Virus record (IMG/VR): IMGVR_UViG_3300031269_000037 | Coordinates: 1 to 38,527 of that record | Reading direction: 5' to 3' (one strand) | DNA from: a virus | Length of the DNA: 38,527 nucleotides | Shown: one piece after another, positions 1 through 10,600 of the stretch | Position numbering within the stretch: the stretch's first letter is position 1 | Layout of the letters: each line of letters begins with the position of its first letter | The notes under the pieces: generated by a model | What the model was told of the DNA's origin: nothing | Databases searched by the model: none | The model's input: only the letters and a program-made list of their open reading frames with translations | Translations under genes and position numbers: made by a program

Positions 1-127
1 GCTTAAATGCCCCGCTATGCCCTAGCTTGCGCAGTCCTAGCTTCTCGTATGCGACGTTCCAGTAAACGGCCTTCTGGATTCCATTGTGTCCAAGCCTGCC
101 CATACTACCCCACTTATGGAACGGCAA
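1..127. repeat. Left copy of the 127-bp terminal direct repeat
   Basis: These bases are identical to 38401-38527. An exact repeat of this length at both ends of a contig is the usual sign of a circular assembly graph (127 is a common assembler k-mer). It therefore marks a circularly permuted or circular genome of 38,400 bp. A genuine short terminal repeat is possible but less likely, because the repeat lies inside a coding gene. Confidence 0.95.
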
Positions 128-538
128 CCATGAAGCGGCGCGAACGATCCAGTCGGACTTGGTATGGAACACGAGGACTCCCGATACGATTGGCGACTGG
201 CTTGCGTCTCGATCGAGTGCGGGATTCAGAAACATGCAGCGAACTTTGAAGGTCGGATCCATCTGTGCCAAAAGCCAGCAAGCCATCGTAATAACCGCAC
301 ACCCGTTGCTATGACCTACGATCACGTCATCGGGACGTATAGCGCTGGCTAGGCGATCTGCTCGATTGCCGTTGCCAAAGCGCACACTAAGCAGGTCACG
401 GAAGATTCCACGGCTCCAGCGGCTATCATGCTCAAGCACAGAAAAGCCCCGATCCTCAAATGAAGAACGGAGCTTGTCGAGTGTTGAAGCGCCACCGTCG
501 CTGACGTTGAAGCCGTGGACTAGGTGAGCTGTCGGCAT
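1..538 (-). CDS. Alpha/beta hydrolase, N-terminal part (gene continues across the contig junction)
   Basis: Reading continues without a stop from the ATG at 538 to base 1 and, on the circle, from 38400 to a TAG at 38336, giving 200 residues. The sequence shows an HGF oxyanion-type loop near residue 8, a GHSNG nucleophile elbow with Ser77, an NPALD motif near 105, FHTKSDW with Asp129, a WGSMG motif near 142 and LGHS with His174. That is a complete Ser-Asp-His triad. It resembles a compact alpha/beta hydrolase family often seen in tailed phages. The start overlaps the stop of the upstream lipoprotein gene (TAATG), so the two are translationally coupled. It is the last gene of the lysis-end operon. 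The substrate is unknown; an esterase or lipase acting on an envelope layer during exit is an inference. The ORF is cut here only because the contig was linearised inside it. Confidence 0.9.
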   Translation of the reverse strand, partial: MPTAHLVHGFNVSDGGASTLDKLRSSFEDRGFSVLEHDSRWSRGIFRDLLSVRFGNGNRADRLASAIRPDDVIVGHSNGCAVITMACWLLAQMDPTFKVRCMFLNPALDRDASQSPIVSGVLVFHTKSDWIVRAASWLPFHKWGSMGRLGHNGIQKAVYWNVAYEKLGLRKLGHSGAFK

Positions 539-957
539 TACTCAGTTGCCCTTAGTAGCGGTAAGCCAGCACGAGCACGGTCGAAGTCACTAGATGGACT
601 CGGGCTAGGTTGACCCTCAAGCACTGACGTAGCGTTATTGCCAAGAGCCTGCACTGCTACGCTAAGAGCTTGCGCTTGCGCTAACGATGCTTGAGCTGTT
701 ACGGACTCACGCTCAGCCTGCGCCCGTGCTGCACTGGATGCTTCAGCTCGGAACTCGACTTGCTCAAGGATGCCAGTTTCGGGATGAGTGGAGGTTCGCT
801 TGTAGAGAACGTCCTTTTCCGAGCTGTAGTCGAGCTGTGGAATGCCACTGGCATTAGCGGTGATACCAAGCTCGGTCTTGATTGGTCGCGGCGTTCCCAC
901 GCAGCCAGAGGCCAGCGCTAAGGCTAGCAGGGATAGGAGGAGTGTTATTAGTTTCAT
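538..957 (-). CDS. Phage lipoprotein with coiled-coil region
   Basis: This 139-residue protein starts with MKLITLLLSLLALALASGC, a signal peptide ending in a lipobox, so Cys19 would be lipidated and the protein anchored to a membrane. The middle (about residues 60-115) is rich in Ala, Gln, Glu and Ser and looks helical or coiled-coil. It lies after a single-TM coiled-coil protein and before the hydrolase, with a TAATG overlap into the latter. Position and topology fit an outer-membrane spanin (o-spanin) partner, but spanin lipoproteins are usually smaller and I see no family-specific motif. It could also be a superinfection-exclusion lipoprotein. Confidence 0.75.
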   Translation of the reverse strand: MKLITLLLSLLALALASGCVGTPRPIKTELGITANASGIPQLDYSSEKDVLYKRTSTHPETGILEQVEFRAEASSAARAQAERESVTAQASLAQAQALSVAVQALGNNATSVLEGQPSPSPSSDFDRARAGLPLLRATE

Positions 958-972
958 GGTTTTATTTATGGT

Positions 973-1323
973 TTACTGGAGAGGGAATCCCGCCAGTCTG
1001 GAGAGGTCGTCGTAAATAGGCCACGGGTCGCCGCGCCCAACTGATTTTCTCAATGCCTCATAATGAGACTTCTTGAACGGAGATGTATCGGCTTGTAGCG
1101 CTTGGAGAATCACGAAAATCTCGTCTACTTTGTCCTGCAACGGTTGCCTCTCCCGCGCTACCGAAGCAAGAAGATTGGCTTCGGATTCTAACTGCCAAGC
1201 TCGGATGTTTCCACTAACTCCCCAGACCGCGAACGCAGAGAGTCCAGCTAAGCAAGCAATAGTAAAACTTACAACCAGAACGGTTGGTATATGCGATTTT
1301 GATAGATCAGTATTTTGGGTCAT
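973..1323 (-). CDS. Single-TM coiled-coil protein, inner-membrane spanin candidate
   Basis: The reading frame is open back to 1365, but GGAG lies eight bases before the ATG at 1323, so the 116-residue form (MTQNTDLSK...) is preferred. One hydrophobic segment (roughly residues 13-36 of this form, containing VLVVSFTIACLAGLSAFAVW) follows a short N-terminal tail. A charged, probably helical, domain follows. This N-in single-anchor layout, placed between a holin-like gene and a lipoprotein gene, resembles an i-spanin/o-spanin pair. The function is inferred from topology and order only. Confidence 0.65.
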   Translation of the reverse strand: MTQNTDLSKSHIPTVLVVSFTIACLAGLSAFAVWGVSGNIRAWQLESEANLLASVARERQPLQDKVDEIFVILQALQADTSPFKKSHYEALRKSVGRGDPWPIYDDLSRLAGFPLQ

Positions 1324-1407
1324 TTTAGTGTCTCCAGTATTCGGTGCCTGTGAATTGTTTGACAAGCTCGGCTCCGAGCACCTGTAAGGAGTCGTTTTGA
1401 ATTGGTT

Positions 1408-1659
1408 TCACTTCCTTGCGGATTGAGTGCAGCGGTAGGCCGTTACTATTTCACGCACTATCTTTTGATGCTCTTGATCCTTCCGCTCTAAGTGCGCAAT
1501 CAGCATAGGAAAGAACTTGAGCAGCAGCAGGACAACCACCCCAGCCATGCCAGCTTGAATTGCCAAGCTATGCCAGCTACCAGCAGCAGGCTGAACTTGA
1601 CCGATGAACGAGGAGAAGGCAAAGAACCCGCTTGCGATGTAAGGTAGTGAGTTTGTCAT
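1408..1659 (-). CDS. Holin-like small membrane protein
   Basis: This 83-residue protein has a weakly hydrophobic N-terminus (residues 5-20), a clear membrane segment near residues 35-55 (GMAGVVVLLLLKFFPMLIA) and a charged C-terminal tail ending in Lys. Size, one or two TM segments and a basic, hydrophilic tail are typical of phage holins. It is the first gene of the exit cassette, after the tail-fibre genes. It has no Shine-Dalgarno site; the leader is A/C-rich (AAACAAACACA). The holin role is inferred. Confidence 0.65.
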   Translation of the reverse strand: MTNSLPYIASGFFAFSSFIGQVQPAAGSWHSLAIQAGMAGVVVLLLLKFFPMLIAHLERKDQEHQKIVREIVTAYRCTQSARK

Positions 1660-1668
1660 TGTGTTTGT

Positions 1669-2187
1669 TTACAATTTAGCAGGGTCAATCAGTGCCGCTG
1701 CAATGAACAACTCATCAAGTTCTGTGGGGGAAAAACCCGCAAGTCCCCCAAGTGTGTTGACCATACTTGCAGACCGAACAAAGAAATCAGAATCACTCAC
1801 AAGGATATTTGCAACTTCCTTTGACTCATCTGGTAACTGGTCTAGGATTGCTGAAAGGTCCACACCTTTCAAAACTAAGGCAATTTTTAGCTGTGCTTTT
1901 GTGACACGTTCTGGGACAACAACAGGCGGAACAAAACCCAAAGCCGCGTTCAACTGTGCATCCGAAAGAGTCAAAGTGTGCTCAGTGTCAACGACTGGGT
2001 TGCCCTCGGCGTCCGGTTCATTGGCCATGCTGAATGTCAGCGTGTTGGTCTCGGCGTCCCATAGCAAGTCAATCGCCTCCATTGGGATCTCGACACCATC
2101 CGGCAAAGGTGACAAACGCTCATTGCCTCGGGCGCTTATCAAAACAAAGCCCTGTGGTGTAACTGTTTTAATGCTTAAATTTTTCAT
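1669..2187 (-). CDS. Tail-fibre-associated protein
   Basis: This 172-residue acidic protein directly follows the tail fibre, sharing a TAATG stop/start, so it is made together with it. The N-terminal half looks beta-rich. The C-terminal half contains VTKAQLKIALVLKG, an SDFFVRSASMVN stretch and FSPTELDELFIAAA. That arrangement (Val-x-x-x-Gln-x-x-x-Ala-Leu, then helices, then a terminal Leu-Phe-x-x-Ala helix) recurs in small proteins encoded after phage fibres and baseplates. It may be a chaperone or tip subunit. The family assignment is from memory of the pattern and uncertain. Confidence 0.6.
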   Translation of the reverse strand: MKNLSIKTVTPQGFVLISARGNERLSPLPDGVEIPMEAIDLLWDAETNTLTFSMANEPDAEGNPVVDTEHTLTLSDAQLNAALGFVPPVVVPERVTKAQLKIALVLKGVDLSAILDQLPDESKEVANILVSDSDFFVRSASMVNTLGGLAGFSPTELDELFIAAALIDPAKL

Positions 2188-4607
2188 TATGAGTTAAGTT
2201 TTTTAAAGTTCGCCCGCACATCGATGTTTGTGGCCCCTGAAGATGTTGCTGTGCGGAGGCGTTGATCATTGGCAATCTGCGCGGCAGTGGTCGCGGCTGA
2301 GATCGAGCCGTCAGCTGCTAATGCAACGCCTGAGTGTAGGCCATTGTGATTGGATCCGTCGCTCCGCTGGATGATCGTGCCAGAGGAAGTCTCACCCCCC
2401 TGATCGATGATCTGGAGGGAATCGATCACACAGTCCGCCGGGATTAAATCCACCGATGCGGACCCTACAAAATCGTTTGAGCTGGCATCGAGGCCGAATC
2501 CCCGAATGTGGCCTGCATCTTTTGGTATTAGGTGTTGTGTGCCTGTCGCCGATAAAATCGCGTCGTTGTGATTTGTGGATGCGTCGTGAAGTTGTAGGCC
2601 TATACCTTCGTCCATTGGGAGGTGGAGAGATGCGCCGATGCGTGTTATTGTCATGCTGTCAATATACATCGTGCCGTTGTTGATTCTTACCAGTGGATTT
2701 CCTGGGTTCCCAACTCCCGTCTTCCATTTAAAACTTACTTTTGTCCAAGCGTCCTTAGCAGTGACATCCCCTGAAAAATTAGTTTGGGGTTTGATTTCCA
2801 TCGCGAAAGAGTTTGTCACATTGAAATTAGGATCCCCAGTTTTTATGTAAAACCACAACTCGCAAACAAAGGTGTAAGCCGCATTAGCCCCAGCTGATGA
2901 AATTTGAAACCCGTGGTTCCCTGTCGTGACAATCTTTGCACAAAAATCTCCTGCTTGAGCTCCGCCAATACTATCAGCATCACCAGCACCATCGTAGTTA
3001 GTGTGAGTCCCATTAAAGGCGGACGTATTAAGTAACGCTTGCGCTGTGCTCGCTGTTTCCCCATTTTCAAAATCCTCAATTCCTGTGGCTCCCCACTTGT
3101 AATCAGGGTTAGAAGCAAGCCAACCGCTGACCCCTTGCGCGTAAATCTCCGCCGCTTGGGTTGCTGTCAATGCGGTGTTGAAAGCGGACACGCCGCCAAG
3201 TTCCCCGGAGATGTAACCTGTCCAAAAAAACAATCCTAAGTCAGATGGGGGAAACGAGAATGTGTACGAAACTGTTTTCTCCTCGGCTAATACACCATTT
3301 TCAAACATGAAAATTTTAGAAGAGGCCGCGTCATAACCGACGATAATTGTTATACCGGCAGCTGGGTCTTTCGTACCTACCAGAGTCACATCGCCCTCGC
3401 TAGAACCAAATCGGAATTGTGTTGTGCCTGAAATCCGAGCGAGCCTTAGATATGGCACGCTCAGGCTGTTCCTGAAAAAATTATTTGCATTGAAACTAAC
3501 AGATTCAAAAACCATAGAAAAACTTTTGTCATTGGCACAGCCGGGAAACCTAACACTAACTTTTCCTGAAGTTCCGTCGAAAGCCACACCGCCCGCAAAT
3601 GCTTTGTGGTTCAGTTGTCGTGCTGGAATTGCTACTGCTGCTGCTGCACTCGCTGCTGATGCTGCTGCATCGATCCCGGTCAGCACCACGTCAGCATTAG
3701 TAGCAACCACGTCAGCATTAGTAGCAACCACATCAGCATTAGTCAGCACCACGTCAGCATTAGTAGCAACCACGTCAGCATTAGTAGCAACCACGTCCAG
3801 CCCTGTCAGCACCACATCAGCATTAGTCAGCACCACGTCAGCCGCTGCTTTAGCCGCATGATGGAGCGCTGAGAACTCAGTGGAACCATCTCCACCCGCA
3901 GCGACACTCACAGGCGAATCCTCCGCTTTATTCGCCCACTCCTCAGCATAGCCAGCTGCACCCAGTATAGCACTACCATCGATGATAATCGCTATATCCC
4001 CAGATGCCAGATCAGCCACGATACTATCAGAAGTGTGAGCAGTCAGAGCACGAAAAACAGAAGCAGTCGATGAGACTCTGAAAATGTCGTATTTGCTATA
4101 ATTAGCAGCTGTTACCCATTCACCACGCCAGTTGCCTAGCTCCATAGTAAGTGTTAATGCGCCGTTCTCATCGAAGCGAATCAGCTTTCCAATCCTAGCT
4201 GCTGCATCTGGTAACACAAGTGCCGTGCCATCGCTCAAGCTAGACTTCAAGCAGCGAGCAAGCTCTTCGTCTGTCTCCTGCAAGATACGAGTGATCTTGT
4301 CCAGCGCCTCGCCAATATCTGCAACGAAGAATTTACCATTCGTGCGCAAGGTAAGAAGCTGGCTTTTCGCTGTATTGCGGACGATTGAAATGCGCTCGCC
4401 TGCGGTTGCTCCAACCATTGTGACTGTGCCACCAGAAGCATCACCTGCGCCTGCAACCGTGTAATGATTCGTGAGCGCAAGCACGCCACGAGCATCGCTC
4501 ACGACGAGCAATTCGCCGTCAATAGAAAACGGGTAAGCAAAGGGTATGCTGTCCGTTGAAGTGGATAATGTTGCGTCCACTCGTGGTGTTTGTTCGGGAA
4601 GGCTCAT
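2187..4607 (-). CDS. Tail fibre protein with T7-type N-terminal anchor
   Basis: This is an 806-residue fibre. Residues 1-150 resemble the T7 gp17 N-terminal domain that binds the short tail (FPFSIDGE-like stretch, then a region around DIGEALDKITRILQETDEELARC). Residues about 250-312 form eight heptads based on ADVVxTN, probably a trimeric coiled or fibrous shaft. Residues about 330-480 (FDGTSGKVSVRF..., ending with FNTALTATQAAEIY) look like a LamG/concanavalin-type sugar-binding jelly roll. Residues 520-660 resemble a second carbohydrate-binding jelly roll (ending near MYIDSMTITRIG), followed by a C-terminal tip. No catalytic depolymerase motif is apparent. It should be the receptor-binding protein. 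No Shine-Dalgarno site precedes the start. Confidence 0.88.
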   Translation of the reverse strand: MSLPEQTPRVDATLSTSTDSIPFAYPFSIDGELLVVSDARGVLALTNHYTVAGAGDASGGTVTMVGATAGERISIVRNTAKSQLLTLRTNGKFFVADIGEALDKITRILQETDEELARCLKSSLSDGTALVLPDAAARIGKLIRFDENGALTLTMELGNWRGEWVTAANYSKYDIFRVSSTASVFRALTAHTSDSIVADLASGDIAIIIDGSAILGAAGYAEEWANKAEDSPVSVAAGGDGSTEFSALHHAAKAAADVVLTNADVVLTGLDVVATNADVVATNADVVLTNADVVATNADVVATNADVVLTGIDAAASAASAAAAVAIPARQLNHKAFAGGVAFDGTSGKVSVRFPGCANDKSFSMVFESVSFNANNFFRNSLSVPYLRLARISGTTQFRFGSSEGDVTLVGTKDPAAGITIIVGYDAASSKIFMFENGVLAEEKTVSYTFSFPPSDLGLFFWTGYISGELGGVSAFNTALTATQAAEIYAQGVSGWLASNPDYKWGATGIEDFENGETASTAQALLNTSAFNGTHTNYDGAGDADSIGGAQAGDFCAKIVTTGNHGFQISSAGANAAYTFVCELWFYIKTGDPNFNVTNSFAMEIKPQTNFSGDVTAKDAWTKVSFKWKTGVGNPGNPLVRINNGTMYIDSMTITRIGASLHLPMDEGIGLQLHDASTNHNDAILSATGTQHLIPKDAGHIRGFGLDASSNDFVGSASVDLIPADCVIDSLQIIDQGGETSSGTIIQRSDGSNHNGLHSGVALAADGSISAATTAAQIANDQRLRTATSSGATNIDVRANFKKLNS
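3673..3841 (-). repeat. 21-bp tandem repeats encoding the fibre heptads
   Basis: About eight copies of a 21-bp unit (plus-strand form GTCAGCATTAGTAGCAACCAC with variants) encode repeats of ADVVATN, ADVVLTN or ADVVLTG. Each unit is exactly seven codons, so copy number can change without breaking frame. Near-identity at DNA level between several units suggests recent expansion by slippage or recombination. Confidence 0.9.
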
Positions 4608-4652
4608 GCTTTTTAATTAGGTTGGAATGTGGCTATAGTCCACGGTTAAGGG

Positions 4653-7600
4653 TTAGGGCATTTGCACGCCCATCTCTCTCATACGCCTACGGGTTTCCTT
4701 GCGCTCCTCTTCGCGTTGACGCTGTTCACCGCCGCCTGCGTGCCAGTAATACATGGAACCAACGAACGGAACAGAACGCCATACTTCAGCGTTGCCTATC
4801 GACCAATCCGAATCACCAGTGACGATTGAACTGGAATCTCGGTATATTTGCTGAAACCACGGAACAGGGAAAGACGTAAGCATTGCAAGCGACAACACTG
4901 GATTCTTGTGCCGCTGAAAATCGTAGTAAAGGAATCGGTTGACTCCTAATATCTTGATGGCAGATGCCGCCAAGGTGTCATCTACTTTCGGCTCTTTGCC
5001 AGACAGCGTATCGCGAATGAAATCCACGGTTGCCCCGCCGACAAACCAAAGCATATAGAGCCACATCAGCTTGCGCATTCCGTCGCGGAATAATTTGTAG
5101 TCTCGCTTTTCAACTCCAAGTTTCATTTCGCGAATCCCTTCACGCCGCATAATGTCGAATCTCTTCAACATGAATGTCTTTAGCATGTAGAAGATTCGGA
5201 GGTTCGGGTGCTTTGCATAGCCCTCTGGCATCTCGCTGTAATCTAGCGGCTGGAAGTCCAGAAGGATATTCCAACCAAGCAGAACCACGTCTTCAGATTT
5301 TACGTTGTCGATCAAGTCTTGCTTGAGCTGTGCGATCCGCGCTGCGTCACCTCCGAAGTATTCCGTAAGCCTGCGCTCCTGTGTGTCCGTAAGGCGACCA
5401 CGTTGCGCTGAGTCGCGATATGCACGTATGCCAGAGTTCACTTGAGTGTTCGCCCCTCCTCGACCAAAGAAGGCAACTCCCGACTTCTTCATGCCCCAGT
5501 CCATAAAGCGAGCCATACCTTTTTTCGCGTCGTCGTAATCTTGGCTGAACGACTCTTGCCCAAAGTCTCGAACCATTGACATTTCATCCTTATCGAAAAG
5601 GCTCGCGAAGTAACGAAGGTTTCCAAATCCACGACCCGTAAATACCGCTGTCGATATGTCCTCGATCTGAATCATTGCCACCTCGAACTTCATCATCGTT
5701 GCGATGTAGCCAAGCGAGCGTAACACTTGCAGTCCTTTTTGCATTGCCCCGTTCGTGTGCATTGCTTCCAAGATCGTTTGAACTTCGGCCTGCTCTGCGC
5801 CAACGAGTTCACCCTTCGCCACCAAGTCAGCGACCACGGATGCGGCTGACTTCTCGACGTTAACCTTCTTTGTTCCGTTCACGTCTTCGACGATAGCGGA
5901 CTGTCCGAAAAACTTCTTCTTCTCAACGTCATCAACTACTCGGTTTATGTATCTGTCAACAGCCTCGAATGGCGTAGAATAGAACTCGTCGAACTGGCTT
6001 TGCTCAAGTGTTTCAATTGATCGAGCCTTGAAGTTTGGTGGAATGCCAGAACCTTTGTAAGTGCCAGCTAGAATTTGACCGATTATCTTTTCCTTGTCAG
6101 CGTCCGTAAGCGTGTGTCCACGAGCAGATGCTTCTAGCTTTGCGGATTCAATCGCCGTGTCGAAGATACCTTTAACTTCCATGCCGAACTCAGCAAGTAA
6201 GCCGTCGCGATCTTGCAACCAGCGAGGCCAGTAATTATCGCGCTTTGGTATCTCGTATCCAGATGCAATTGCGTATCTACGGATTTCATCCAGCACGATT
6301 CGGGTCTGACGGATCGCCTCCGCTAGTCCATCGACCTTATCCATGATGAGCATTGCCTGCTCTTGGTCTCCGTTCGCTAGGTGCAAGCCCAGCGCTTTAC
6401 GGTCAGCTTTGTCGAGTTGACGGTATAGGTCACGAGCTGGCTGAACTCGATCACTGTAACGCATCTTGCGCTGACTTACGTTCAATCTGTATTCGCGCAT
6501 TCGGCTGAAGATGCGAACATGCACATTGCGGAGCCGTGAACCCATCGACAAGCCGTTGCGTGCGTAAAGCCATCCTAAGAGTCCTCTCTCGCTGAAATCG
6601 CCTTTAAGCTGTTCTTGGTTTTTCCGCTGGCGTGCCTGCTCTTCTGCGAAGTATGGCATATCCAGTTTTTCGCGTTGCTCATTTGACTCGCGCTCTGCGG
6701 CTTCCATTCGGACGACTTCAGCGCTGCCACCGTGGTGAGCGTTGAACACTTCATCGGAGACTGTAATCTGCAATGTCGGCTCTTGCGGAAGTGATTGTGA
6801 CATGACAACACCAGCGCCTCCAACAGCTCGTGGCAATACCCCTGCTTCAAGTGACTCTGCAATCTCTCGATACTGCTCAAAAGTAAATGACATCGGAGAC
6901 TCGCCAGACTCACCAGTTTTTACATTCTCAGGGGTGTCCAAATCGAATAGCGACTCTTGGCCTGCCAGCTTACCGAACTCAAGCGCTACAGCTCTATTCG
7001 CAGCGGGAACCACCACATTCAAGTCAATTAAAATGTCTGCCGAGTCGGGAAACTTGTATAGCCCGATCTTGGATGCGTTGCTAAAGATGACCTCACGGTT
7101 AGACTCCAAGAACGATTGAACCATTGCTGGGGTGATTGTCCACGAGTTTGTGTTCACGGAGTTGACGGTTATTACAAGGCCACCACCTTCGTAGTTTGTT
7201 CCGTCAACATTGAGCGTTGCGCCGTCCTCGTCTTTTCGTGGAACCACTTTCAATCGGTCTAGTTGCTCTTGCACACGAGACGTAAAGCTCGCGGCCTTTC
7301 CTTCGCGGTAAGCCTTAATATCACTCCACCATTCAGAGGTAAGACTTTCGCCTGTAGGTATGCGGTGAAAGATTGCAGCCGCCTCACGACCCTTTACCAC
7401 GTAACCCAGATACCCTGCGTCAATGATTTTGCGTTCAGCTATCAATCCAGCAGCACGGCTGTCGAATGGAGCATACTTAGTTTTGCGTTGGCGAACGTCC
7501 AAGGCCGCTTTTGATCGGAACTCTTCTGGGTCATTCTCGAAGTCGTAAAGCAATCCCTCTTCGATCTTCATTGCGTAAAAGTTGTCTGGAAGATTCGGCT

Positions 7601-10600
7601 CTTTTTCATAGTCGTCAGTTCCAATGTAAATGCGATCCATGAACAGGTCTGGATACTCCTGCTTTAGCCGCTTCTCCGTCCCGTTGATACCGCTTCCGTG
7701 GAAGTTAGGATCAAGGTAATCAAGGCCAGCGACTCGGCTGAAATGAACCATTGGAACAACTTGAAATGTCGGTTGCCCCTGCTGCACGGAATCGCGCATT
7801 GCGTCGGTGATGGTGACGCGATGGATGGGGGCGGTTACTGCGCCTTGATTGGCCGCTCGATAACCTTCTGACCATTTCATGCCACGCTGTCTCATTACAA
7901 CCATTGCGTCAGACTCAGAATTATAAACATCGTCAACGACTTGATTGCCTTTACTGTCAACAACAGACCAGCCGCCTACTTGTTCTTCAATAACACCAGC
8001 CTCGACCTTCGGCTTGTTCTTTGAATCAAGCTTCTTGAGGTATCCATTTACATCGTTGACCATCATACGGTCGTAGAACCCCTTCATGCCTTCGCCGCCG
8101 ACTTTGAGTCCGTTTCCTTCTATCTTTTTGGTTTCCCCTTCAACTGCTGTATCGACGATCTTCTGCGCAAGCTCCTTGCCTATAGTGTCCGACAGTTCGG
8201 ATACTGTAGCCTTATGGTTGTAATAGATCGATTGGCGACTCTGACCATTCACCCCAACAGTGTAATTTTCTCCGTTCTTCTTATATTCGATAGACTCAAC
8301 CTGCTTACTCAAGTCATACCGACCCGCTTGCGTCTCGCCCGTAGTCCAGCCGATCCATGACTTGCCAGATGCTACGGCATCACGCAGAGCACGCTTGAAC
8401 ATTTGGATATGCCAGTCTTTGCGAAATGGCGCATCAGCGATGAGGTCTTGCACGGAAGTTTTTGGTTTCCATGCCTCCATTCGGCGAATGAATTCTTCGC
8501 GGCTTATTTCCCCCGCGTCGTGCGCCCTGTAAATCTCATCGCGTGTTGCTAAGGCTTCTTCAGCGGAAATTTCCGGTGTGTCGCCACGATAACCGCTCTT
8601 CCTTGCCGTCTGATGGCGATCCGATTGCAGCTCCTCGATGAACAGACCGCCATCGCGCTCATTTAATCGCATATGTGCGACGTAGTTCGGAATGTCAGCG
8701 AAGTGCGAGGATGTGTATTCGCTTGAACGCTTCTGCCTTGATTCCGCAAGCCGCTCATTGTGAGCGATTACATCATCCAAAGTAGCAAACTCAGTATATT
8801 CGTCCAATGTGGATCTTGCTGTCCCTGCTTCTGGATTGAAATCAACCCGTTGGACTCCGATACCATCCTTGACTCCAGCAACCTTGACCCCACTGGACAG
8901 GAGGGTTTTAGCTTTCTCAGCATCGAACGTCACAAGACCCTTAGTAACCACTGGCATGGTCAGCACGACCTCGCGGTAGTTCTCGCCGTTCGGCAGCACG
9001 TATCTGCTGTATCGGGTATCCGTCGCGTTGCCAGTTCCGTAGAACACATTCATCGCAACCGTCTCTGCCCAGTCTTCACGTTGCACGATTTGAGGGTCGA
9101 GTGCCTTTAGTTGGTCAAATGCCTCGCGGTCGTTCTCGATTCGTAGCGCTAGCGCATCGTCGGCTTCGCCTTGCCACTCTTTGCCTAGCTCAATAACACG
9201 AGGGACAGCGAATGGGCTATCGTAGTCGATCTTCAAGTTGCCGTTGCCACGAGTCACCTCCTCGAACTTCACACGTCCTACATCACGCAGATACGCCATC
9301 AAGTCATCCTTAGCGACTTTGCCTTTCGAGTCCTTGTTGTCGTCGAGCCACTGCTCAATCCCGCTCCACTTCACCTCGTCGGCTTTGATGCCGTGCTTCG
9401 GGTCTAGTAGTCCCTTGATTTGCTGTGCGGTTGCGGCCTTGCCTTGAATCTTTGCGTCCAGCGTGCGTTCAAGCTGGCTGTAGAATGCAGACTCTTCGGC
9501 GTTGCGTGTGACTTGGAATGTTGCGTCAGACATTGGCGCTGCCCTTCCCTCTTCCCATGTCCACGAAGGCATCAGCCCTGTCTTCTGATCTGCAAAGATA
9601 GTGTCTTCGACCTTAGCGGTCTGATTGTGATCTCCGTGCTTGCCAAAGTTTAGCCACGAGTTCTGTCCACGAGTTTCGCTTGTCATCGCTCCTACGGCTG
9701 AACCTTGGAATAAGCGGATGTGTGCCTGCCATGCGTTCTCCTCGCCTCGTGCGCGGAACCCAGAGCCCTCTAAGCCATGACCGAAAGCATCATGCACTGC
9801 GCGGAATAGATCGTTTGCCAAGACCCTACGCTTCTTGCCCTCACTCGATCCGTAAGCCCATTCAATGCCCGTATCTAGCATTAGCGGATTGTCGGATACG
9901 TCCAACTCTGAATCACCAGAACCGAAGCCTGCTTCAGTAGGATAGACTCCCATCGACTTGTTCGCTCGCAAGTCACGCATCGCGTTGTATGGCGAGTCTC
10001 CGTAACCTTTGTCGTTGGATGGATCAATGAACCAGAAGTCAAAGCCAGCGGCTTCTAGTGCTCGGTATTGATCCATTGTCTGCTGGATCAAATCGTCATA
10101 CGCTTCACGGACTATTGGATCGCTTGGCGCGTGCTCCATTTCCTCGTATGCCTGCGCAATCCGTACTGCTCTATCAACGTCAACTTTGACGTATTCAGCC
10201 TGCCGCTTTACGTCAATTCCTATACTTCTTGCGTAGTCTTCTGCGACTTTGACGAGGGCTTCGTTTGGCCCTGTTGCGCCTTCGATTTTTGGAGTGCCTT
10301 GAAGCGCCGTAAGCTGCCCACTCGTAGGCCGTCCGCTTCCGTCTCCTCTCGATTGTGATCTATTTGATTGGTCTGTTTCATAAATATCGTATCCAGCAGC
10401 TCGAAGCGCTGCTTCATCTTTCATAGTGAAGTCACTCGGCATTCCAAGCAATTTCCGCATAGCACCTTCCATGTCTTGCGGAAGGTTTCCGTTTCGACGC
10501 ATCTTCACCATTAGCTCTGCTTTGTCCCAGATGACCTTGGCGAAGCGACGAACTAGAGCCATGAAGCCTTTTAGCTCGTCTGGGAATAGAGCACGCTCTG

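Noticed and set aside
114-302. Minus-strand 62-codon frame and plus-strand frames over 1-540
   Set aside because: They are shadows of the hydrolase gene, which fills this stretch with a full motif set.
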